Source: Antedon mediterranea (Eukaryota > Echinodermata > Crinoidea > Comatulida > Antedonidae). From it: a stretch of DNA of 64,000 nucleotides. The notes under the pieces were generated by a model. The model saw nothing but the letters and a program-made list of their open reading frames with translations, was not told the DNA's origin and made no database searches. How positions within the stretch are numbered: the stretch's first letter is position 1; the number at the start of each line of letters is the position of its first letter. Shown one piece after another: positions 39,701 through 48,167 of the stretch. The translations under genes were made by a program, and so were the position numbers. The stretch is from the NCBI RefSeq assembly GCF_964355755.1, contig NC_092674.1, positions 28,632,001-28,696,000 on the forward strand, written 5' to 3'.

Positions 39701-42700
39701 CATGCAGTACACACCAATCGTCATGCAGTGAAATTTTGCGTAATTTATACCGCCACCTATCGACAAAATCGAAAATCACGTGACGTTTATTAGACGGCTG
39801 TAAAACTAGGCCATCGACTCTAAGATTTCTTTTATGTTTGACATACTGTACTTATTTTAACCGCTACACATCTCTGTGAATGCTCTGTTTTTTTATATAT
39901 ACAATCATTTATTATGCGAGACACAGGCGCGGCTAGGAGGCCATTGCAATTATTGAATTCCATAAAAGAAGTTTAAATAGTCTTAGTTTTACAGCCGTCT
40001 AATAAACCTCACGTGATATTCGATTTTGTCGATAGGTGGCGGTATAAATTACGCAATATTTGACTGCATGACGATTGGTGTGTACTGCATGACAATTGGT
40101 GTGTACTGCATGATGTTTGGTGTGTACTGCATGACGATTGGTGTGTACTGCATGACGATTGGTGTGTACTGCATGATAAATGTGAACGACGATTGGTGTG
40201 TACTGCATGACAATTGGTGTGTACTGCATGACCATTGGTGTGTACTGCATGACGATTGGTGTGTACTGCATGACGATTGGTGTGTACTGCATGACGATTG
40301 GTGTGTACTGCATGATGTTTGGTGTGTACTGCATGACGATTGGTGTGTACTGCATGACGATTGGTGTGTACTGCATGACCATTGGTGTGTACTGCATGAC
40401 GATTGGTGTGTACTGCATGACGATTGGTGTGTACTGCATGATAAATGTGAACTGAAGGCAGAGGAGGCGTTCCATACAGGCGCGGCTAGTATGGAACGCC
40501 TCCTCTGCCTTCAGTTCACATTTATCATGCAGTACACACCAATCGTCATGCAGTACACACCAATCGTCATGCAGTACACACCAATGGTCATGCAGTACAC
40601 ACCAATCGTCATGCAGTACACACCAATCGTCATGCAGTACACACCAAACATCATGCAGTACACACCAATCGTCATGTAGTACACACCAATCGTCATGCAG
40701 TACACACCAATGGTCATGCAGTACACACCAATTGTCATGCAGTACACACCAATCGTCGTTCACATTTATCATGCAGTACACACCAATCGTCATGCAGTAC
40801 ACACCAATCGTCATGCAGTACACACCAAACATTATGCAGTACACACCAATTGTCATGCAGTACACACCAATCGTCATGCAGTACACACCAATCGTCATGC
40901 AGTCAAATATTGCGTAATTTATACCGCCACCTATCGACAAAATCGAATATCACGTGAGGTTTATTAGACGGCTGTAAAACTAAGACTATTTAAACTTCTT
41001 TTATGGAATTCAATAATTGCAATGGCCTCCTAGCCGCGCCTGTGTCTCGCATAATAAATTATTGTATATATAAAAAACAGAGCATTCACAGAGATGTGTA
41101 GCGGTTAAAATAAGTACAGTATGTCAAACATAAAAGAAATCTTAGAGTCGATGGCCTAGTTTTACAGCCGTCTAATAAACGTCACGTGATATTCGATTTT
41201 GTCGATAGGTGGCGGTATAAATTACGCAATATTTCACTGCATGACGATTGGTGTGTACTGCATGACGATTGGTGTGTACTGCATGACAATTGGTGTGTAC
41301 TGCATGACCATTGGTGTGTACTGCATGATGTTTGGTGTGTACTGCATGACGATTGGTGTGTACTGCATGATGTTTGGTGTGTACTGCATGACGATTGGTG
41401 TGTACTGCATGACCATTGGTGTGTACTGCATGACGATTGGTGTGTACTGCATAACCATTGGTGTGTACTGCATGATAAATGTGAACGACGATTGGTGTGT
41501 ACTGCATGACCATTGGTGTGTACTGCATGACCATTGGTGTGTACTGCATGACCATTGGTGTGTACTGCATGACGATTGGTGTGTACTGCATGATAAATGT
41601 GAACTGAAGGCAGAGGAGGCATATGGAACGCCTCCTCTGCCTTCAGTTCACATTTATCATGCAGTACACACCAATGGTCATGCAGTACACACCAATGGTC
41701 ATGCAGTACACACCAATCGTCATGCAGTACACACCAATCGTCATGCAGTACACACCAAACATCATGCAGTACACACCAATCGTCATGCAGTACACACCAA
41801 TGGTCATGCAGTACACATCAATCGTCATGCAGTACACACCAATGGTCATGCAGTACACACCAATTGTCATGCAGTACACACCAATCGTCGTTCACATTTA
41901 TCATGCAGTACACACCAATCGTCATGCAGTACACACCAATCGTCATGCAGTACACACCAAACATCATGCAGTACACACCAATCGTCATGCAGTACACACC
42001 AATCGTCATGCAGTCAAATATTGCGTAATTTATACCGCCACCTATCGACAAAATCGAATATCACGTGAGGTTTATTAGACGGCTGTAAAACTAAGACTAT
42101 TTAAACTTCTTTTATGGAATTCAATAATTGCAATGGCCTCCTAGCCGCGCCCGTGTCTCGCATAATAAATTATTGTATATATAAAAAACAGAGCATTCAC
42201 AGAGATGTGTAGCGGTTAAAATAAGTACAGTATGTCAAACATAAAAGAAATCTTAGAGTCGATGGCCTAGTTTTACAGCCGTCTAATAAACGTCACGTGA
42301 TATTCGATTTTGTCGATAGGTGGCGGTATAAATTACGCAATATTTCACTGCATGACGATTGGTGTGTACTGCATGACGATTGGTGTGTACTGCATGACAA
42401 TTGGTGTGTACTGCATGACCATTGGTGTGTACTGCATGATGTTTGGTGTGTACTGCATGACGATTGGTGTGTACTGCATGATGTTTGGTGTGTACTGCAT
42501 GACGATTGGTGTGTACTGCATGACCATTGGTGTGTACTGCATGACGATTGGTGTGTACTGCATGACCATTGGTGTGTACTGCATGATAAATGTGAACGAC
42601 GATTGGTGTGTACTGCATGACCATTGGTGTGTACTGCATGACCATTGGTGTGTACTGCATGACCATTGGTGTGTACTGCATGACGATTGGTGTGTACTGC

Positions 42701-45700
42701 ATGACCATTGTGAACTGAAGGCAGAGGAGGCGTTCCATAGGCTAGGAGGCCATTGCAATTATTGAATTCCATAAAAGAAGTTTAAATAGTCTTAGTTTTA
42801 CAGCCGTCTAATAAACCTCACGTGATATTCGATTTTGTCGATAGGTGGCGGTATAAATTACGCAATATTTGACTGCATGACGATTGGTGTGTACTGCATG
42901 ACGATTGGTGTGTACTGCATGACAATTGGTGTGTACTGCATGATGTTTGGTGTGTACTGCATGACGATTGGTGTGTACTGCATGACGATTGGTGTGTACT
43001 GCATGATAAATGTGAACGACGATTGGTGTGTACTGCATGACAATTGGTGTGTACTGCATGACCATTGGTGTGTACTGCATGACGATTGGTGTGTACTGCA
43101 TGACGATTGGTGTGTACTGCATGACGATTGGTGTGTACTGCATGATGTTTGGTGTGTACTGCATGACGATTGGTGTGTACTGCATGACGATTGGTGTGTA
43201 CTGCATGACCATTGGTGTGTACTGCATGACGATTGGTGTGTACTGCATGACGATTGGTGTGTACTGCATGATAAATGTGAACTGAAGGCAGAGGAGGCGT
43301 TCCATACTCCTCTGCCTTCAGTTCACATTTATCATGCAGTACACACCAATCGTCATGCAGTACACACCAATCGTCATGCAGTACACACCAATGGTCATGC
43401 AGTACACACCAATCATCATGCAGTACACACCAATCGTCATGCAGTACACACCAAACATCATGCAGTACACACCAATCGTCATGCAGTACACACCAATCGT
43501 CATGCAGTACACACCAATCGTCATGCAGTACACACCAATGGTCATGCAGTACACACCAATTGTCATGCAGTACACACCAATCGTCGTTCACATTTATCAT
43601 GCAGTACACACCAATCGTCATGCAGTACACACCAATTGTCATGCAGTACACACCAATCGTCATGCAGTACACACCAATCGTCATGCAGTACACACCAATC
43701 GTCATGCAGTCAAATATTGCGTAATTTATACCGCCACCTATCGACAAAATCGAATATCACGTGAGGTTTATTAGACGGCTGTAAAACTAAGACTATTTAA
43801 ACTTCTTTTATGGAATTCAATAATTGCAATGGCCTCCTAGCCGCGCCTGTGTCTCGCATAATAAATTATTGTATATATAAAAAACAGAGCATTCACAGAG
43901 ATGTGTAGCGGTTAAAATAAGTACAGTATGTCAAACATAAAAGAAATCTTAGAGTCGATGGCCTAGTTTTACAGCCGTCTAATAAAGGTCACGTGATATT
44001 CGATTTTGTCGATAGGTGGCGGTATAAATTAGGCAATATTTCACTGCATGACGATTGGTGCGTACTGCATGACAATTGATGTGTACTGCATGATGTTTGG
44101 TGTGTACTGCATGACGATTGGTGTGTACTGCATGATGTTTGGTGTGTACTGCATGACGATTGATGTGTACTGCATGACCATTGGTGTGTACTGCATGACG
44201 ATTGGTGTGTACTGCATGACCATTGGTGTGTACTGCATGATAAATGTGAACGACGATTGGTGTGTACTGCATGACCATTGGTGTGTACTGCATGACCATT
44301 GGTGTGTACTGCATGACCATTGGTGTGTACTGCATGACCATTGGTGTGTACTGCATGACGACTGGTGTGTACTGCATGACCATTGTGAACTGAAGGCAGA
44401 GGAGGCGTTCCATAGATGGCCTAGTTTTACAGCCGTCTAATAAACGTCACGTGATATTCGATTTTGTCGATAGGTGGCGGTATAAATTATGCAATATTTC
44501 ACTGCATGACGATTGGTGTGTACTGCATGACGATTGGTGTGTACTGCATGACAATTGGTGTGTACTGCATGACCATTGGTGTGTACTGCATGATGTTTGG
44601 TGTGTACTGCATGACGATTGGTGTGTACTGCATGATGTTTGGTGTGTACTGCATGACGATTGGTGTGTACTGCATGACCATTGGTGTGTACTGCATGATA
44701 AATGTGAACGACGATTGGTGTGTACTGCATGACCATTGGTGTGTACTGCATGACCATTGGTGTGTACTGCATGACCATTGGTGTGTACTGCATGACGATT
44801 GGTGTGTACTGCATGACCATTGTGAACTGAAGGCAGAGGAGGCGTTCCATAGAGGCGTTCCATATATTAGTTCATTTAAAATTTGTGTTCAAGTTTTTAT
44901 TTAGTAGAAACCTTATTTATGTATGTTGTATACAAATTGTCTTAAATTAATGTGTTTGTTATTTGTAGGTTACCTCAAAAATAATGTTTGTAAATACTGG
45001 CTCTGAAATGGCTAACAAAGGCAGAGAATTAGCCCACCATTTTGAAACACAGGGAACACCAATCATGATAGGTAAGCACTGTCTACACTATCCAACTTTA
45101 TGTGACAAAAAAATGTGATATGATGTGCTCATATATGGACATGATGATGTCATCACTACCATACTTGTTTTGTAGGGGCCCTCATGAGACAAGCTTATGC
45201 TTCTAGTGCGGGCCCCAGTTGTTGTTGTCATAATAATAACTGAATAAATGTATATGAACTATACTTTAGTATATCACTACCATTTCGGCATGTCACACCC
45301 TTTTTGTCAAACTAGTTTGATAGTGTAGACAGAGCTGTAGTGTCCCCTACCCAAGAATTAGAAGTGTTCTCAACATGTACTTAGCATAAATTATGATTAC
45401 GTCAGAGTAGGGAAAACATCTGACCAATTTATCCTCTCTTACCCACAGGTGGAGGTGTGTTAGCTCACACTATTCTGGGTGTTGACTTCAATGATAAATC
45501 TGGTGCTTTAAAGTTCCTTATTCTAGATCCACATTATACAGGCTCAGAAGACATTAAAATCATACAGGATAAGGTGTGTTAGCATTTTTATTTTTGTTTA
45601 TCACTGGTTGAGTGGCTAAGCTCTTTTGATGTCTTCTCTACTGATATTAAACAAATCGCCTCTCTTTTTCTACCACATCAATATAAACCTCTGGTCTTGG

Positions 45701-46139
45701 TAAAAACTTGTAAGCTTCTTGCCAATATCATTGATCTTCTGCTCTAAAAAGCATTATTTTTTAGCTAAGTAGGTGAGTGGAGTTGTGGTTTAGCAGTTAT
45801 AATGCTTGCGTACCAAGGGTCCTGGGTTCAAGTCCTGTCAGTGTCAGGATTTTTTCTAATGAAAAAAGTTATAACTCCACTCCAAAAGACTTGTAATAAG
45901 ACTTTGTTTATATAGAGCATCTTGTGTTTGTCTTGTGAACAGGATTGCCACCTTTAAGAAGGATAGTGAATAAATTCTCTTATGATTATCATTGGCAATT
46001 TGCCTAAATATATAAAGAAGAAAGAGAATTACTATATTATTTTCTCTACTAGGGCTGGTGTGGATGGAAAGGTAGCGACTTCTGGGATCCAAATGTGTTC
46101 TACAATATGTGTTTACCTCAGAGGCCACATGTTATTTAA
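27705..46139 (+). CDS. UFSP2: UFM1-specific protease 2
   Basis: Thirteen phase-consistent exons: 27705-27749, 28613-28671, 28852-28958, 29269-29366, 29605-29809, 30077-30324, 30779-30857, 31169-31423, 31641-31787, 32092-32369, 44969-45071, 45449-45573 and 46053-46139. They encode about 611 aa, longer than human (469) at the N-terminus. The C-terminal peptidase C78 domain is clear: [22 protein letters not shown] carries catalytic Cys444, then [24 protein letters not shown], and LDPHYTG with Asp568 and His570. The Cys-Asp spacing of 124 residues equals that of mouse UFSP2. A Lys-rich linker KKAKKTKKK precedes the middle domain. The enzyme matures pro-UFM1 and removes UFM1 from ER/ribosome substrates. 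Intron 10 is about 12.6 kb because of a nest of foldback elements; the others are under 1.2 kb. Exons around the nest are intact, so the gene looks functional. Confidence 0.95.
28271..28461 (+). mobile_element. 5'-truncated non-LTR retrotransposon (LINE) tail
   Basis: An 18-bp perfect direct repeat (28253-28270 and 28462-28479, ATGGTTTATGGAAAATAA) brackets it. The inside encodes the C-terminus typical of LINE reverse transcriptases ([19 protein letters not shown], then KNKLDKH..stop at 28390). The 3' end is a duplicated ACTAAAGGTAAGAA unit. Dead on arrival; in UFSP2 intron 1. Confidence 0.88.
29026..29204. mobile_element. MITE, 'TTTACACAGACGAGC' family
   Basis: Left TTAAGGCCAACTTACACAG and right CTGTGTAAATTGGCGTTAA are inverted over about 30 bp. 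Second copy of the family at 16133. In UFSP2 intron 3. Confidence 0.8.
29417..29497. mobile_element. Palindromic MITE, family 1 (left half)
   Basis: Begins AAAGCTCTGTCTACCC and fades after TATTTGAGCATC; the right half is missing. UFSP2 intron 4. Confidence 0.7.
30403..30558. mobile_element. Palindromic MITE, family 1
   Basis: Full copy in UFSP2 intron 6, directly abutted on its right by another copy. Confidence 0.8.
30559..30690. mobile_element. Palindromic MITE, family 1 (tandem neighbour)
   Basis: Starts within the terminus (ATCAAACTAGTTTGAC) immediately after the previous copy and ends CTAGACAGAGCTTTAA. The two form a head-to-tail dimer lacking one terminus at the junction. Confidence 0.75.
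31861..31900. mobile_element. Palindromic MITE, family 1 (terminal fragment)
   Basis: Only the left terminus GGCTCTGTCTACACTATC and a few following bases remain, in UFSP2 intron 9. Confidence 0.65.
32376..32530. mobile_element. MITE, 'GTTTTCCACTAGG' family
   Basis: Starts 6 bp after the donor of UFSP2 exon 10: GTCCGTTTTCCACTAGGC, TTTGCGCAAATC near the left end and GATTTGCGCAAATATATTCGC near the right. Related to the copy at 18392. Confidence 0.7.
33201..34297 (+). mobile_element. Foldback element E2 (inside E0 loop)
   Basis: A complete 1097-bp copy, A arm - loop - B arm, inserted in the loop of E0. Duplication CAGGCG at 33195-33200 and 34298-34303. The resumed E0 loop reads straight across. 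Confidence 0.92.
34364..35460 (+). mobile_element. Foldback element E3 (at E0 loop/B-arm border)
   Basis: A complete 1097-bp copy in A-loop-B order, with duplication TAGTTT at 34358-34363 and 35461-35466. The head of its A arm is the shorter TTCACAATGGTC subtype. Confidence 0.92.
35994..37091 (-). mobile_element. Foldback element E4 (inside E1 array)
   Basis: A complete 1098-bp copy in B-loop-A order on the plus strand. Duplication AGTACA at 35988-35993 and 37092-37097 falls in the first tandem unit of E1. Confidence 0.92.
37544..38682 (+). mobile_element. Foldback element E5 (inside E1)
   Basis: A complete 1139-bp copy in A-loop-B order, with duplication AAACTA at 37538-37543 and 38683-38688. 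Confidence 0.92.
39316..40476 (+). mobile_element. Foldback element E7 (inside E6 loop)
   Basis: A complete 1161-bp copy in A-loop-B order, with duplication CAGGCG at 39310-39315 and 40477-40482. This is the same loop position and orientation as E2 in E0. Confidence 0.92.
40490..42739 (-). mobile_element. Foldback dimer E8a-E8b (inside E6 loop)
   Basis: Two B-loop-A copies (40490-41621 and 41622-42739) fused end to end. The junction is abbreviated (GGAGGCATATGG), where a palindrome of the two ends would be expected. A single duplication GGCTAG (40484-40489 and 42740-42745) surrounds the pair. Confidence 0.85.
43307..44414 (-). mobile_element. Foldback element E9 (truncated by 10 bp)
   Basis: B-loop-A order on the plus strand. 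The first ten bases (TATGGAACGC) are absent at the joint with E6. The right end GTTCCATA at 44414 is followed by GATGGCCTAG of the E1 loop. Confidence 0.85.
45074..45336. mobile_element. Palindromic MITE, family 1, split by a LINE tail
   Basis: The left half (AAGCACTGTCTACACTATC) and right half (GTTTGATAGTGTAGACAG) are separated by about 95 bp of foreign sequence, in UFSP2 intron 11. Confidence 0.8.
45167..45260 (+). mobile_element. LINE 3' tail inside a MITE
   Basis: GGGGCCCTCATGAGACAAGC, a GTGCGGGCCCC complement, then GTTGTTGTT and AATAATAACTGAATAAATG: a 3'-UTR hairpin plus microsatellite tail typical of CR1/L2-like LINEs. ATACTT occurs on both sides as a possible short target duplication. 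Confidence 0.65.
45774..45862 (+). mobile_element. tRNA-derived SINE (second type)
   Basis: A box-like GTGGTTTAGCAGTTATAATG and B box GGGTTCAAGTCCTG are spaced as in a tRNA, but no cloverleaf closes, so this is a SINE head and not a tRNA gene. In UFSP2 intron 12. Confidence 0.6.
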
Positions 46140-46261
46140 AATCAAATCAAGATAAATTCTGGGCATTGTGCATTAAAATATATATATATATATAAATACT
46201 GTTTAATGGCAGAAGACCCAGATAGCAGAGATTAATTTTATCCATAATCCGTGCCTAAGAG

Positions 46262-46420
46262 CTTTTTTTCTCAGGCACCAGAGATCCGTTACACTCCATC
46301 TCTGTTTCAATTCAAACCTCTCCTGAAAACTCACCTATTTCAATAGTTATTCTTTTCATATTGCGCTGTGAGACTCTGGTAAAGAGCGCTTTATAAATCA
46401 ATATTATTATTATTGTTACT
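46262..46420 (+). mobile_element. L2/CR1-like LINE remnant
   Basis: A short frame reading RYTPSLFQFKPLLKTHLFQ-stop, then GCGCTGTGAGACTCTGG, AGCGCTTTATAAAT and an (ATT)n tail. This is the standard 3' end of L2-like elements. Confidence 0.7.
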
Positions 46421-46691
46421 GATTTACAATCTGCTGAATGTTCAGTAACCAAGAAGGTAGTCCACTGTAAACAAATCTTGCTTATAACGCAAAATGCAGG
46501 GCGCCTCTAGTGCAGTAATTGCATTTTTTGCATATATTAAGATACATTAATTTTCATGTGAATTTCAGAATGTTCAATGGTTTGATATAATTGTCTCTTT
46601 CTGTTTAAAATACAGTCAGTTTATTTTATGATCATGTTTAAAAGAAATTATATTTTTAGGTATATTTAGTATTGATATTTTTAGAATAAAC

Positions 46692-46798
46692 CAGTGGCAG
46701 AACAGCTCACTGGCACGACCCGGAGGAAATAGAGGCTTTAAAATATGTTGAAAAATCCCTGAAGCCTCAGAGCCATGGGCCTCAGCGTTACGTCACTG
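46692..46798. mobile_element. 107-bp hAT-type non-autonomous element
   Basis: Ends CAGTGGCAGAAC and GTTACGTCACTG. Perfect 8-bp target duplication GAATAAAC at 46684-46691 and 46799-46806. It is a shortened member of the family at 22339 and 63575. Confidence 0.85.
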
Positions 46799-48167
46799 GA
46801 ATAAACTCTCTTCAATTAAAGAATGTTTATTATGTACATCGTACAAAATAATGAAACTTGTGTTCTTTTTGCTGCTACATAGGTTTATTTCATGTACAGA
46901 TAATAATAGCCATATTATACACAAGAAACATCTATCCCAGGCAATATAATAATATTCAAATAATTCAACCTACATCAGTTGCTTTATATCATGAATTACG
47001 ATTTAAAGTCGTCTCGTACATTTAAACCACCAAACACGCACACTAGTCTTAAAACCACCAGGTTTAGATATATTGTGATTATCAACCATCAACCAAGGCT
47101 GTGTATATTGTACAAAATTAGCTATACCCTTGTCTTTATAGGATATAGCTATAGTAATGTAGTCATACCCTATGCAGACCCGTGCTAAATGTTTCACACG
47201 ATTCGAACAAGGGATTTTAAAAACAGTGGATCACAGCCAATCAGATTTCTGGAAACAACTGCTGTATTTTACTACTGTACATCATATCACACACAATTGC
47301 TTGTGCTTTACAATAGCATAAACAAATCACCTTTTTTTATGTAATTGCAGTTCTTATCTCTTATGTAATAGAAACTTATGATGTGATGTCCTTTAATTTT
47401 CAACAGATTTCAATCTGAAGCTTTTAAAAAAATTGCAGGAAAGTGGTTTTGAGCTTTATTTATATCATAAATAACCACTTTTTGTCTCAAATATCACATT
47501 TTAAATATATCTTCCACCACTTTTGCCATGATTTTCTGTGAATGTTTTAATGGTTTGGTTCAGTATGCTGTGTGTATAGGCAGTTTAATACAAAATCAAA
47601 AAGCTAAAAAATAACACTGTCCCAGTCATCAACATTCCATGCTTTATAATAAACAAAAGCAAAACTAAAATACTTTGAAAAATTACTAATAAAATATTAA
47701 AAAACATAATGTTATTTATAATTATCAAATATTACTTTTAATAATTTAATATGAGATGAAGCATATTGTTCACATGTATATTTAAATATGTTATTAGTGA
47801 ACTCCATGTGTATTGTGCCACAGTGTAGTGTGTTAGTAGTCGTATGTTAGATTATTTATTTTCGTGCGCTGTATTCTGGTCGTTAAATTATTTGTCACAA
47901 ATATTACCGAATGAAAAAAAATGTAGGTACTATAAAAATGATGATGTACATTATACATTATTTGGAACCACAACAAAGAGAAATGTATAATTATAATGTA
48001 TTTCTTTGATCTTTCTACACAACACAGCTTCTGCAAAATACAAAATCTCCAAGCCAAAACCTTTTTGAAATGTTCTTTTTTAAAGATTTCTCATTCTTTC
48101 TCAAAAAACTGCAATGGTAGATTGTGTTTTCTATATCTCGCTACTGTCATAACCTTTGACCTGTCAC

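Larger units (their letters stand above)
38745..43306 (+). mobile_element. Foldback element E6 (inside E1 loop; hosts E7 and E8)
   Basis: A arm from 38745, loop split by E7 and E8, B arm ending GTTCCATA at 43306. The net length is 1139 bp. The left flank is GCCGCG, but the right flank lacks its match because a deletion joins E6 to truncated E9. Confidence 0.85.
35947..44851 (-). mobile_element. Foldback element E1 (inside E0 terminus, heavily interrupted)
   Basis: Inserted 7 bp from the right end of E0, with duplication GAGGCG at 35941-35946 and 44852-44857. Read on the plus strand it is B arm - reversed loop - A arm. It hosts E4 (in its B-arm array), E5 (at the arm/loop border), and E6 and E9 in its loop. 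Part of its loop (about 110 bp) is missing between E6 and E9. Confidence 0.82.
32609..44864. repeat. Nest of eleven foldback elements with 21-bp tandem-repeat arms
   Basis: The intron is filled with about 22 arms of 430-500 bp. Each arm has a head (TATGGAACGCCTCC..), a 21-bp tandem array of about 16 units (core ACACACCAAT, followed by variable CGTC, GGTC, TGTC or an AACATC variant), an internal GTTCACATTTATC interruption, and a tail with TCACGTGA and TTATTAGACGGCTG. Arms occur in opposite orientations around a loop of about 175 bp. The outer borders are a perfect 6-bp duplication, TATTAG at 32603-32608 and 44865-44870. Because 21 is a multiple of 3 and the unit lacks stops in most frames, long ORFs appear on both strands; they are not genes. 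Confidence 0.93.
32609..44864 (+). mobile_element. Foldback element E0 (outermost, interrupted)
   Basis: Own sequence is 32609-35946 plus the last 7 bases TTCCATA at 44858-44864, minus three insertions (E2, E3, E1). With these and their duplications removed it is 1139 bp, in A arm - loop - B arm order. Target duplication TATTAG. It is the oldest insertion, into UFSP2 intron 10. Confidence 0.88.
46140..48167. other. Convergent intergenic gap UFSP2 / UBE2
   Basis: 3'UTRs of both genes, a LINE remnant and a hAT-type mini-element. A TA-rich run lies at about 46180. No additional gene recognised. Confidence 0.6.

Noticed and set aside
32583-44904. Dozens of ORFs of 60-310 codons on both strands encoding heptapeptide repeats.
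   Set aside because: They are by-products of a stop-free 21-bp tandem repeat, open in several frames on both strands at once, and they run through transposon termini and nested junctions.
45774-45862. tRNA gene.
   Set aside because: A and B boxes are present but acceptor and anticodon stems do not close; it is better explained as a SINE head. The same applies to 6358, 12250, 12908 and 14203.
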